NCBI GenBank assembly: GCA_947628805.1
Contig: CANRBG010000007.1
Span: forward strand, 1 to 60,989
Reading direction: 5' to 3'
Origin: an uncultured Oscillospiraceae bacterium
GTDB taxonomy: Bacteria > Bacillota > Clostridia > Oscillospirales > Oscillospiraceae
DNA length: 60,989 nucleotides
A program made the position numbers and the translations under genes. Of the stretch, positions 1 to 7,664 are shown in pieces. The notes under the pieces were generated by a model. It saw only the letters and a program-made list of their open reading frames with translations, searched no databases and was not told the origin of the DNA. Position 1 is the first letter of the stretch; each line of letters opens with the position of its first letter.

Positions 1-23
1 TGAAATTTGCTGCGATGAACTTG

Positions 24-149
24 AAAAAGCTGGCGGTATGGAGTTGGGGGAAGCCCTGCTTTTCCCATGTCTTCTGGCTATTTCACGCCTTTATCCAAAA
101 ACGAGCCGTTCTTGTTCCTTGAAAACGGCTCGTTCTTTGACAGACTGAA
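24..149 (+). repeat. Dispersed repeat copy 1 with internal hairpin
   Basis: About 126 bases that recur, inverted and slightly diverged, at 39918-40043. Shared blocks include TGGCGGTATGGAGTT, GCTTTTCCCAT and TTTGACAGACTGAA. The copy contains an 11-bp hairpin (arms 100-110 and 124-134). A reading frame open at the left edge of the window (from base 2) runs through the repeat and stops at 146-148; it encodes residues such as GGMELGEALLF and SLKTARSLTD. The other copy has a matching frame, so this may be the coding tail of an element gene cut by the window edge. The repeat ends just before a terminator-like hairpin at 155-173. Confidence 0.8.
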
Positions 150-154
150 CAATA

Positions 155-184
155 CCCCTCCGGCAGGACGGGGATGCTTTTATC
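155..184. terminator. Hairpin terminator near the yfhO end
   Basis: CCCCTCC and GGACGGGG form an imperfect stem (155-173). On the plus strand it is followed by a T-rich stretch; on the minus strand it lies just beyond the stop of the YfhO gene. It may stop transcription in either direction; the minus-strand U-tract is weak. Confidence 0.4.
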
Positions 185-190
185 TTTACT

Positions 191-2761
191 TTACGCCTTT
201 TCACCGCTCCGGCGGCGGGCCCGGCCCGGCAGACTCAGGGCTGCCACAAGCACCAGCGCGGCGGTGGAGACGATCCCGCCAGGGATCAGGCCGGGCGGGA
301 CATAGCGCATGTCCAGGGTATGGCCGCCGGGGGACACCGCCAGGGCCGTCAGGCAGTCCTGGACCTCTGCGGCTTCGATCTTCTCTCCATCCAGGGCGAT
401 GCGCCAGCCCGGGTCGGCGGGAATGGTCAGCACCAGCAGCTCGTCGCCCTGACCGGCGGTGAACGAGCCGGTGAAGTGGGCGTCGGACAGCTTTGTCAGC
501 GGGCAGCCTCCGTCGGCCAGAGCGTCCCGGTAGGCGGCCAAGGCTTCGGCGTGCTCCGTGGCGAACGCCGCGCCGTTCACGGTCAGATCCGTGGCAGCCT
601 GGATGCGGACCTCTACCCGGTCGCCGGCGGCGAACTGGCCCAGATACAACGTTCCGTTGGTCTGGCCGGTGGCGTAATAGGCGGCATAGGCCCCGTCCAC
701 GAACACCATCACCCCGGGCCAGCCAACAATGTCCACGAAACCGTACAGAGGGCCGTCCGCCTTCACATCAACGGTGTAGATCAGGTTGCCGGAGGGGGCA
801 TCCGCCGACAGGGTATAGTTTCCTCCGCCATTGTCCACGATGCCCTCGGTCACAGGAGCGGGGGCCTCCGCAAAGGTATAGATGTCCTCGCCCACCTCCG
901 GAGCTGCGGCGTCGTAAAGGGCCTGGGTGTAGGAGAAGGGGTCCTCCGCGTCCACGGGTTCGGCGAAGGTGCCGTCCGCCGTCCAGCCAACGGGCAGGGC
1001 ATAGGGATTTTCATAGGCGGCATAGGCTCCGTCGCCACCCAGGAGGGTATAGGGCTTTTGTGTGTCCGCCGCCGCCAGGTACTTCACGCCCAGCAGGCTG
1101 TCCGCGCCGGCGGTCACGTCTGGGCCGTACAGGGTGAACAGTTCCTTGTAGACGGGCACGCCCAGCCGGCGGAGGAATTCCAGGTTTTTCAGCGGCAGAG
1201 TGGAGCCGTAGTGGGACAGCCCGTCGTAACCGAAGAGCATGCTCTCGCACCGGTTCTGATCGAAAAGCTCCGGGCTCTCCACCCGGACGTAGGCGTCCCC
1301 GGTGTCGATCAGGTCCAGAGCGGCGGCTTTTTCCACGCTGTACGCCGCCCACTTGGCCGGGTCGGAAGAGATGGCGGTGAGCTGATCGAAGGAGAGCTTG
1401 GCGTTGGCCCCCAGATCGGCCATGTGCAAGACCAGCACCGCCGCGCCAAGGCCGGCCGCCAGCCGTTTGCTCCCGCCGGGCCGGCCCAGCACATAGAGCC
1501 CGCCGCACAGCCCGGCCGTGGCGGCCACAGCCCACGCTCCGGCCTGCCAGCTCACCAGATCCCGCCCCGGTCCCAGCAGGGCCAGCGCGGCCACGGCCAC
1601 CGACGCAGCCAGCGGCCAGAGCAGCTGCCGGGGCCCATAGTCCGCCGGGCCCAGCGACAGGGTCCTGTCCGCCGCGGCGATGACCACGAAGCTGAAAAGG
1701 AAGCTGTAGCGGTAGTTATACCATGCCGGCACGTTGAGGCCGTGCCAGATAAGGTCCAGAGCCGATACCCAGAAGGACAGCGTGAAAAAACCCAGCAGGC
1801 ACGCCGTGGCCAGCCGCCGCTTCCGGGGCAGCCGTCCGTCGGCAAAGTACAGCGCGGCAAAGGCCGCCGTGATCGTGCCGCAGAAGATGTTGGGCAGACC
1901 CACAGGGGTCAGTTCGTCGTAGTTGAACGAGCCTACCAGCAGCTTGGCAAAAAGCGCCGGGAAGGAGAATTTGCCCGTCAAGGTCAGATCGGCGGGGGCG
2001 GCCTTGCCGCCCATGAGGACCAGGGCGGTGGGGACCAGCACCACGGCCGCCAGGGCCCCGGCCAGAAGGCTGGTCAGCGCGAAGGTGAGTACGCGCCGGC
2101 CCCGCCGGCCCGCCGGGCCGGTGAGAAGGCTATAGAGGAAAAACAGCGCCGCCGCCAGGCACAGCATATAGCCGATATAGAAATTCAGGATCAGCGCCGC
2201 GCCCAGACTCAGGGCATAGAGCCGCCAGCCCCGGCCCTCCGTCAGCCGGGCGATGCCCAGAGCGATGACCGGCAGCAGTATCACGCCGTCCTGCCACTGA
2301 TAATTGATGCTGTAGGCCGTCAGAAAGGCCATGAAGCCATAGGCCAGACCCGGCCCCAATACCCGCCAGCTCCAGCCGTGCCGCTCTCCGGCGTACAGGG
2401 CCATGGTCATGCTGGCCAGCCCCACCCGCAGGATGTAAAGAAGACTTACCGCCGTCAGCAGGTTTTCCCGGGAAAACAGACAGCACAGCAGATTCAGCGG
2501 GCTCATGAGATAATAGGCGAGCACCCCCGCCATATTCCCGCCCAGGGCCAGACCCGGCAGATACAGGAAGCTGGCCTGGCCGGACAGCAATTGCCGCAGA
2601 AAGCCCAAAAACGAGAGGTATTGGCTGGACATATCCAGCACGCCCAGGCTCCTGTCCCCAAAAGGTGCCAGACCGCAAAGGGCGAACACCGCCCCCATCA
2701 GGGCCATGGGCAGCAACAGGCTCACAAGCACAATAGGAAGCTTTGATGTTGTTTTTTTCAT
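191..2761 (-). CDS. YfhO-family multi-pass membrane protein
   Basis: Predicted 856-residue integral membrane protein. The N-terminal half is a run of about a dozen hydrophobic helices, beginning with the early loop motif DMSSQYLSFLGFL typical of YfhO proteins. A long soluble, probably extracytoplasmic region follows (about residues 460-810), then one final helix and a basic tail (GRARRRSGEKA). YfhO relatives are GT-C-like enzymes that transfer sugars from undecaprenyl-phosphate carriers to cell-wall polymers; that role here is inferred from family. The start at 2761 is chosen because GGAGGGAGCC lies directly upstream; an upstream in-frame ATG at 2794 has no such site. The gene has its own promoter and is divergent from the lipoprotein gene. 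A second YfhO protein begins the glycan operon at 21834. Confidence 0.85.
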   Translation of the reverse strand: MKKTTSKLPIVLVSLLLPMALMGAVFALCGLAPFGDRSLGVLDMSSQYLSFLGFLRQLLSGQASFLYLPGLALGGNMAGVLAYYLMSPLNLLCCLFSRENLLTAVSLLYILRVGLASMTMALYAGERHGWSWRVLGPGLAYGFMAFLTAYSINYQWQDGVILLPVIALGIARLTEGRGWRLYALSLGAALILNFYIGYMLCLAAALFFLYSLLTGPAGRRGRRVLTFALTSLLAGALAAVVLVPTALVLMGGKAAPADLTLTGKFSFPALFAKLLVGSFNYDELTPVGLPNIFCGTITAAFAALYFADGRLPRKRRLATACLLGFFTLSFWVSALDLIWHGLNVPAWYNYRYSFLFSFVVIAAADRTLSLGPADYGPRQLLWPLAASVAVAALALLGPGRDLVSWQAGAWAVAATAGLCGGLYVLGRPGGSKRLAAGLGAAVLVLHMADLGANAKLSFDQLTAISSDPAKWAAYSVEKAAALDLIDTGDAYVRVESPELFDQNRCESMLFGYDGLSHYGSTLPLKNLEFLRRLGVPVYKELFTLYGPDVTAGADSLLGVKYLAAADTQKPYTLLGGDGAYAAYENPYALPVGWTADGTFAEPVDAEDPFSYTQALYDAAAPEVGEDIYTFAEAPAPVTEGIVDNGGGNYTLSADAPSGNLIYTVDVKADGPLYGFVDIVGWPGVMVFVDGAYAAYYATGQTNGTLYLGQFAAGDRVEVRIQAATDLTVNGAAFATEHAEALAAYRDALADGGCPLTKLSDAHFTGSFTAGQGDELLVLTIPADPGWRIALDGEKIEAAEVQDCLTALAVSPGGHTLDMRYVPPGLIPGGIVSTAALVLVAALSLPGRARRRSGEKA

Positions 2762-2805
2762 GGGCTCCCTCCGATGAACGATCGCTCCGATCAAGATATA
2801 GGCCC

Positions 2806-2834
2806 ATTATAGCACAGGTCCCGCCGGCGGACAA
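2806..2834 (-). promoter_or_regulatory. Promoter of the first yfhO gene
   Basis: On the minus strand, TTGTCC (2829-2834), a 17-base spacer, then TATAAT (2806-2811). It lies 45 bases before the start codon and back to back with the lipoprotein promoter. Confidence 0.7.
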
Positions 2835-2840
2835 GGAGGC

Positions 2841-2869
2841 TTGACAGGGGTATGGACATTGAGTATAAT
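2841..2869 (+). promoter_or_regulatory. Perfect consensus sigma-A promoter
   Basis: TTGACA (2841-2846), a 17-base spacer, TATAAT (2864-2869). Both hexamers and the spacing match the consensus exactly, so expression of the lipoprotein is expected to be strong unless repressed. The in-frame ATG at 2852 lies inside this promoter and cannot be the start. Confidence 0.9.
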
Positions 2870-2932
2870 GTACCAGTTGCCGCCGGAAGGCGGCCGGATA
2901 ACAGAGAACATACCTTTGAAAGGAGATATACC

Positions 2933-3373
2933 ATGAAAAAGACTTGGATCGTCCTGCTGACGCTTGTGATGGCCCTGACTATCTTCTGCTCTGCCTGCGG
3001 CGGGAATGATAACGCCTCCTCCACCCAGGCTGTCTCGCCCACGCAGCTTCCCACCGCCACGAAGCCCCCCGAGGGAGCGAAAGACGCGGACGGCATGCTG
3101 GCTTCCGACGATAACAGCGCCCCGGAGCACAGAGACCGCGCGTCTGATCTGGCCAAAATGAGCCCGGACCAGCGCAAGGTGGAGGAAGAGCTGATCGGCG
3201 CCACGGTGGAGGATCTTTACAAAGCCATCGGCGAGCCCAAGAGCGCCACCTATAACACCAGCTGCCTGGTGGAGAATGGCCAGGACGGTATTTTGCAGTA
3301 TGACGGCTTTATCGTGTCCACCACCATCTTCCCCAATGGCGACGAGCGGGTCATGGGAACGGAATTTGACTGA
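2933..3373 (+). CDS. Small secreted lipoprotein, unknown function
   Basis: Predicted 146-residue protein starting at 2933, chosen because AAAGGAGATATACC precedes it. The N-terminus MKKTWIVLLTLVMAL is a signal peptide ending in a cysteine-containing lipobox region (IFCSACGG), so it is probably lipid-anchored outside the cell. A Ser/Thr/Pro-rich linker follows. The C-terminal 60 residues (GATVEDLYKAIGEP onward) resemble small SmpA/BamE-like folds in pattern only; no function is assigned. It is monocistronic, driven by a perfect consensus promoter and closed by the hairpin at 3400-3432. Confidence 0.8.
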   Translation: MKKTWIVLLTLVMALTIFCSACGGNDNASSTQAVSPTQLPTATKPPEGAKDADGMLASDDNSAPEHRDRASDLAKMSPDQRKVEEELIGATVEDLYKAIGEPKSATYNTSCLVENGQDGILQYDGFIVSTTIFPNGDERVMGTEFD

Positions 3374-3399
3374 TCCGGAAAAGAAATAATAAACGCCAG

Positions 3400-3432
3400 C
3401 GCCGGCCCTGTTCAGAACGGACAGGGCCGGCG
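3400..3432. terminator. Bidirectional terminator
   Basis: A 12-bp GC-rich stem (3400-3411 with 3421-3432) sits between the convergent lipoprotein gene and the last glycosyltransferase of the glycan operon, and overlaps the 3' end of the latter. The plus-strand exit is TTCGTTATTGTTTTTT; the minus-strand exit is also T-rich. Confidence 0.8.
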
Positions 3433-4464
3433 TTCGTTATTGTTTTTTGGGGCCCGGTCAAACACCCACAGCCGCGCCCGGTAGATCAGGGCGGCCGGTG
3501 TGTAGGCCCTATGCCGGAGCAGGGCCACAAACAGCCTGATATAGGCCGGCAGCGCGGCTGTATCCAGAGCCCTGGCCAGCTCTGTCTCGTTCAGGCCCGC
3601 GCCGATATGCCGGGCGGCCTGCCGGACGCCCCGGCCGTACCGGAATTCCTGTAGCAGCGCCCGCAGGATCTTGCTGGCTATAAAAGCGTCCACCTGGGAG
3701 GCCAGCTCCGGGCCCTGCCGGACCAGGTGCGACATAAGATAGTCCCGGCACAGCTTCAGCTGTCGAAATTCGCCGGGGTCGTACTGCCGCAGGGCGGAGC
3801 CCTCCCGAAGCCGGTAGACATACAGCTTCTCCGGGCACACATAGAAAGACGAGGCGTTGTAAAGACACTCGTACAGCGCGGCCACGTCCTCGTAAAGGGC
3901 GATGGAACTGTCCTGCAGACCGTGAGCCAGGATCAGCTCCCGCCGGAGAACCTTGGACCACTGGTAGCCGGGTACCGGCTGGGTAAAAAAGGGCTGCCGC
4001 CGATCCCAGATCATGTAGGGGTAGATATCTTTCTCCAAGCTGGCCTTATCATAGAAGCCCGGCCGGGCCAGAAGGGGCTGTCCAGGGGAGCCGTCGCTGG
4101 TGACGAAGTCGAAGATCAGCATGTCCGCCCCGCCGTCCTCCCCGAGACAGCGGCGGATCGTCTCCAGCCAATTCTCCATCACCCAGTCGTCCCCGTCCAC
4201 AAAGCAGACGTACTGGCCCCGGGCTGCCGCCAGCGCCGCCTGCCGGGCCGCGGCAACGCCTTGGTTGGGCTGGTGGATCACCTTGACGCGGCTATCCTGA
4301 GCGGCGTATTGATCACACAGGGCGCCGGACCCGTCCGGGGAGCCGTCGTCCACCAAAAGGAGCTCAAAGTCGGCAAAGGTCTGGGAAAGGATGCTGTCCA
4401 CGCAGGCGGGCAGGTATTTCTCCACGTTATAGACCGGTGTCACGATCGAAAAAAAGGGCTCCAT
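3412..4464 (-). CDS. GT2-family glycosyltransferase (paralogue A)
   Basis: 350 residues, GT-A fold. The nucleotide-sugar binding N-terminus reads FFSIVTPVYNVEKYLPACVD, with VDDGSPDGSG near residue 40 and the metal-binding FVDGDDW near residue 92. The C-terminal third is a helical extension. GGGAGGCTGAACG precedes the start. It is the last gene of the glycan operon, three bases beyond paralogue B, with which it shares long identical stretches of protein. Donor and acceptor are unknown. These cytosolic enzymes add single sugars to a lipid-linked repeat unit. Alternative: an acceptor modification such as glycerol or ribitol transfer cannot be excluded. Confidence 0.9.
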   Translation of the reverse strand: MEPFFSIVTPVYNVEKYLPACVDSILSQTFADFELLLVDDGSPDGSGALCDQYAAQDSRVKVIHQPNQGVAAARQAALAAARGQYVCFVDGDDWVMENWLETIRRCLGEDGGADMLIFDFVTSDGSPGQPLLARPGFYDKASLEKDIYPYMIWDRRQPFFTQPVPGYQWSKVLRRELILAHGLQDSSIALYEDVAALYECLYNASSFYVCPEKLYVYRLREGSALRQYDPGEFRQLKLCRDYLMSHLVRQGPELASQVDAFIASKILRALLQEFRYGRGVRQAARHIGAGLNETELARALDTAALPAYIRLFVALLRHRAYTPAALIYRARLWVFDRAPKNNNERRPCPF

Positions 4465-4467
4465 CGT

Positions 4468-5517
4468 TCAGCCTCCCGTCCTCTCTTCCCGCCCGGTGCC
4501 GGGCCGGTGGACGAAAAGCCACAGCCTGGTCCGGTAGACCAGCACCGCCAGAGCGTAGGCCCTGCGCCGGAGCAGAGACATGAAAAACCGGATCTGTACC
4601 GGCAGCGCCGCCGTGTCCAGGGCCCTGGCAAGGCCCGTCTCGTCCAGAGCGCCGCCGATGTTCCCGGCGGCTTTTTGGAGGGAAAAGCCGTACTCCTGCT
4701 GGGCGTAGACCGCGTGCATGATCTTGCTGGCCATGAAAGCGTCCACCTGGGGGGCGAGCTCCGGGCCCTGCCGGACCAGGTGCGACATCAGATAGTCCCG
4801 GCACAGCTTCAGCTGGTCCAGCTCGCCGGGGGCATACTGCCGCAGGGCGGATCCCTCTCGGAGCCGGTAGACGTACAGCTTCTCCGGGCAAACATAGAAG
4901 GACGAGGCGTTATAAAGGCATTCGTACAGCGCGGCCACATCCTCGTAAAGGGAGATGGAGCCGTCCTGCAGGCCGTGGGCCAGGATCAGCTCCCGCCGGA
5001 GGACCTTGGACCACTGGTAGCCGGGGATCAGCGAGCCCATAAAGGGCCGCCGCCGGTCCCAGAGCATGTAAGGGTAGATATCTTTCTCCAGATCGGCCTT
5101 ATCATAAAAGCCCGGCCGGGCCAGAAGCGGCTGATCCGGCGAGCCGTCGCTGGTGACGAAGTCGAAGATCAGCATGTCCGCCCCGCCGTCCTCCCCGAGA
5201 CAGCGGTGGACCGTCTCCAGCCAATTCTCCATCACCCAGTCGTCCCCGTCCACGAAGCAGACGTACTGGCCCCGGGCGGCCTCCAGGGCCGCCTGCCGGG
5301 CCGCGACAACGCCTTGGTTGGGCTGGTGGATCACCTTGACGCGGCTATTCTGAGCGGCGTATTGATCGCACAGGGCGCCGGACCCGTCCGGGGAGCCGTC
5401 GTCCACCAAAAGGAGCTCAAAGTCGGCAAAGGTCTGGGAGAGGATGCTGTCCACGCACGGGGCCAGGAATCTCTCCACGTTGTAGACCGGCGTCACGATC
5501 GAGAAAAAGGGCTCCAT
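4468..5517 (-). CDS. GT2-family glycosyltransferase (paralogue B)
   Basis: 349 residues with the same layout as its downstream neighbour: FFSIVTPVYNVERFLAPCVD, VDDGSPDGSG and FVDGDDW. The two proteins are near-identical for most of the first 270 residues and differ mainly at the C-terminus, where this one carries QQEYGFSLQKAAGNIGG. GGAGGATTGACCT, which overlaps the stop of the preceding gene, serves as ribosome binding site, so translation is probably coupled. This pattern points to a recent tandem duplication with specificity-determining divergence in the tail. Confidence 0.9.
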   Translation of the reverse strand: MEPFFSIVTPVYNVERFLAPCVDSILSQTFADFELLLVDDGSPDGSGALCDQYAAQNSRVKVIHQPNQGVVAARQAALEAARGQYVCFVDGDDWVMENWLETVHRCLGEDGGADMLIFDFVTSDGSPDQPLLARPGFYDKADLEKDIYPYMLWDRRRPFMGSLIPGYQWSKVLRRELILAHGLQDGSISLYEDVAALYECLYNASSFYVCPEKLYVYRLREGSALRQYAPGELDQLKLCRDYLMSHLVRQGPELAPQVDAFMASKIMHAVYAQQEYGFSLQKAAGNIGGALDETGLARALDTAALPVQIRFFMSLLRRRAYALAVLVYRTRLWLFVHRPGTGREERTGG

Positions 5518-5520
5518 AGG

Positions 5521-6588
5521 TCAATCCTCCGCCGCGTCCGCCCGGGAAGTGAGCTGTCGGAAAAGGGCCGCGGGCCGGTGGTAATACAGCCACACCCGGC
5601 CCCGGTGCACCAGCACCGCCGTAAGATAGGCCCTGTGCCGGAGCAGGGCCAGAAACAGCCGCATCCGGCCCGGCAGCTCCCGGGGCGAGATCGCCCGGGC
5701 CAGCCCCGTCTCGTCCAGATCCGCGCCGATACGCCGGGCGGCCTGGCGCAGGCTGCCCGCGTGATGCTCGGCCAAGGTCATGGCCCGCATGAGCTTGTCC
5801 ATGAAAAACGCGTCCACCTGGGGCAGAAGCTCCGGGGCCTGGCGGATGAGGTGATCCATCAGATAGTCACGGCAGACCTTCATATTCTGAATATCTTTGG
5901 GGGCGTAGCTGAGGACGGCGGAGCCCTCCCGGTAGCGGTACACATACAGCGCCTGCTGGCAAACGTACAGGCCCCGGGCGTGATACAGGCACTCATACAC
6001 CATGGCCGCGTCCTCGTAGATGGTGATGGAGCGGTCTTGGATGAAGTGCCCCTGCAGCAGCTCCCGCCGGTAGGCCTTGGACCACAGAAAACCCGGGATG
6101 AGCTGGATCAAAAAGGGCTGCCGCCGGTCCCAGATCATGTAGGGATAGATCTCCTTCTCCATGCGGGCCTTGTCGTAATAGCCCTCCCGGGCTGTCAGAG
6201 GCGGGTCCGAGTGATCGTCGCTCATGGTCATGCGAAAGGCGACCATATCGGCGCCGGGATTCTCTAAAAAGAGGCTGTGGATCGTCTCCAGCCAGTTTTC
6301 CATCACCCAGTCGTCCCCGTCCACGAAGCAGACGTACGCGCCCCGGGCCCGATCCAGAGCGGCCTGCCGGGCCGCCGTCACCCCTTGGTTGGGCTGGTGG
6401 ATGACCGTGACGCGTCCATCCCGGGCGGCGTAGGCGTCGCACAGGGCGCCGGAGCCGTCCGGGGAGCCGTCGTCCACCAAAAGGAGCTCAAAGTCGGCAA
6501 AGGTCTGGGAAAGGATGCTGTCCACGCACTGGGCCAGGTATGGCTCCACGTTGCAGACCGGTACGATCACAGAAAAAAACGGCGTCAT
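5521..6588 (-). CDS. GT2-family glycosyltransferase (paralogue C)
   Basis: 355 residues from the ATG at 6588. An upstream in-frame ATG at 6633 would overlap the previous gene and lacks a better site; GGGAGAGACAGTTT precedes 6588. Motifs: FFSVIVPVCNVEPYLAQ, VDDGSPDGSG, FVDGDDW. It is clearly the same lineage as A and B but more diverged, which implies an older duplication in the same array. Role: sugar transfer during assembly of the surface glycan repeat; substrate unknown. Confidence 0.9.
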   Translation of the reverse strand: MTPFFSVIVPVCNVEPYLAQCVDSILSQTFADFELLLVDDGSPDGSGALCDAYAARDGRVTVIHQPNQGVTAARQAALDRARGAYVCFVDGDDWVMENWLETIHSLFLENPGADMVAFRMTMSDDHSDPPLTAREGYYDKARMEKEIYPYMIWDRRQPFLIQLIPGFLWSKAYRRELLQGHFIQDRSITIYEDAAMVYECLYHARGLYVCQQALYVYRYREGSAVLSYAPKDIQNMKVCRDYLMDHLIRQAPELLPQVDAFFMDKLMRAMTLAEHHAGSLRQAARRIGADLDETGLARAISPRELPGRMRLFLALLRHRAYLTAVLVHRGRVWLYYHRPAALFRQLTSRADAAED

Positions 6589-6610
6589 AAACTGTCTCTC
6601 CCAAGGGCTG

Positions 6611-7651
6611 TCAAGTGTCTTTCGGCCGGGCAAAGAGCGCGCTCATCCACACGCAGGGGGCCGCCACCCGGGCCCGGAGCAGCCGGCAGAAGACCGTCAC
6701 CGGCAGACTGCCCCGCTGCCGGGCGTATCGGTCCAGGGCCTCCGGCCGGACAAGCTCTGCCACCTGCAGGGCATAGCGGCGTTTCTGCCGGAACGGGATA
6801 TCCCGCCGGGCGGCGTTGTTGACCACGGCGGCGTAGGCGATCCGGCCCGTATACGGCAAAAAGGGCTCCCGCTCCAGACCCTTTTCCGTGACCACGCGCT
6901 CCAGAGCCCCCAGAAAGGCCAGCTCATTTTTGGCCCAACGGTCGGTGAACAAAAGCTTGGAGTCGTCATGGGAGGCGGAGTCGGAGCGGATCAGGTAATG
7001 GTACCGCCCCACGCCGCCGGCCAGGGCGACCTTTTCACAGTCGGCCAGGATCGCCGTGTTCATCAGCGTATCCTCCCCGTGCCAGAGAGCCTCGTCAAAG
7101 TAGGGCAGATTCGCCGTGAGCAGCTCTCGCCGGTATAGCTTGTCGCATTTCCACGGCACGTCCATGGCGGGGGGCGTATCGGAGAAAAACGTGCGGAAAA
7201 AGGGATACAGCAGCTTTCGGCCCCCCTCCGGGCCGCCGTAGACCACCGTGGCCTCCCGGACGTGGGGTCTGTCCCCCGTGGGCATGTGCTGGATCACCTC
7301 CGCCGCCGCCACGTCCGCGCCCGTATCCTGTATGGTGCGGTAAAGATCCTCGTAGTAGGTGGGGTCGATCCAGTCGTCGCTGTCCACAAAGCCCACATAG
7401 GGCGCGCCGGCGGCACGGATACCCGCGTTGACGGCGGACATGACACCGCCGTTTTCCTTGTGGAGGACCCGTACCCGGCTGTCCTGGGCCGCATATTGAT
7501 CGCAGAGGGCGCCGGAGCCGTCCGGGGAGCCGTCGTCCACAAAAATGAGCTCAAAGTCCCGAAGGGTCTGGGCCAGGATGCTGTCCGCGCACCGGCAAAG
7601 CCAGGGCTCCGTCTTATAGACCGGGACCACGATGGAGATGAGAGGGTCCAT
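6611..7651 (-). CDS. GT2-family glycosyltransferase
   Basis: 346 residues. It begins PLISIVVPVYKTEPWLCRCA, has VDDGSPDGSG near residue 40 and the DxD-type motif FVDSDDW near residue 90, and has a helical C-terminus. AAGGAGCTTGC precedes the ATG. It keeps the array's PDGSGALCDQYAAQDSRV block, but the catalytic tail is unrelated in detail to paralogues A-C, so it probably uses a different donor. It lies between the flippase gene and the paralogue array. Confidence 0.9.
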   Translation of the reverse strand: MDPLISIVVPVYKTEPWLCRCADSILAQTLRDFELIFVDDGSPDGSGALCDQYAAQDSRVRVLHKENGGVMSAVNAGIRAAGAPYVGFVDSDDWIDPTYYEDLYRTIQDTGADVAAAEVIQHMPTGDRPHVREATVVYGGPEGGRKLLYPFFRTFFSDTPPAMDVPWKCDKLYRRELLTANLPYFDEALWHGEDTLMNTAILADCEKVALAGGVGRYHYLIRSDSASHDDSKLLFTDRWAKNELAFLGALERVVTEKGLEREPFLPYTGRIAYAAVVNNAARRDIPFRQKRRYALQVAELVRPEALDRYARQRGSLPVTVFCRLLRARVAAPCVWMSALFARPKDT

Positions 7652-7664
7652 GCAAGCTCCTTTG

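Noticed and set aside
320-2746. 808-codon plus-strand open frame
   Set aside because: Antisense shadow of the YfhO gene; low-complexity composition and no recognisable domain.
3727-6267. 846-codon plus-strand frame with internal repeats
   Set aside because: The repeats only mirror the duplicated GT2 genes on the other strand.
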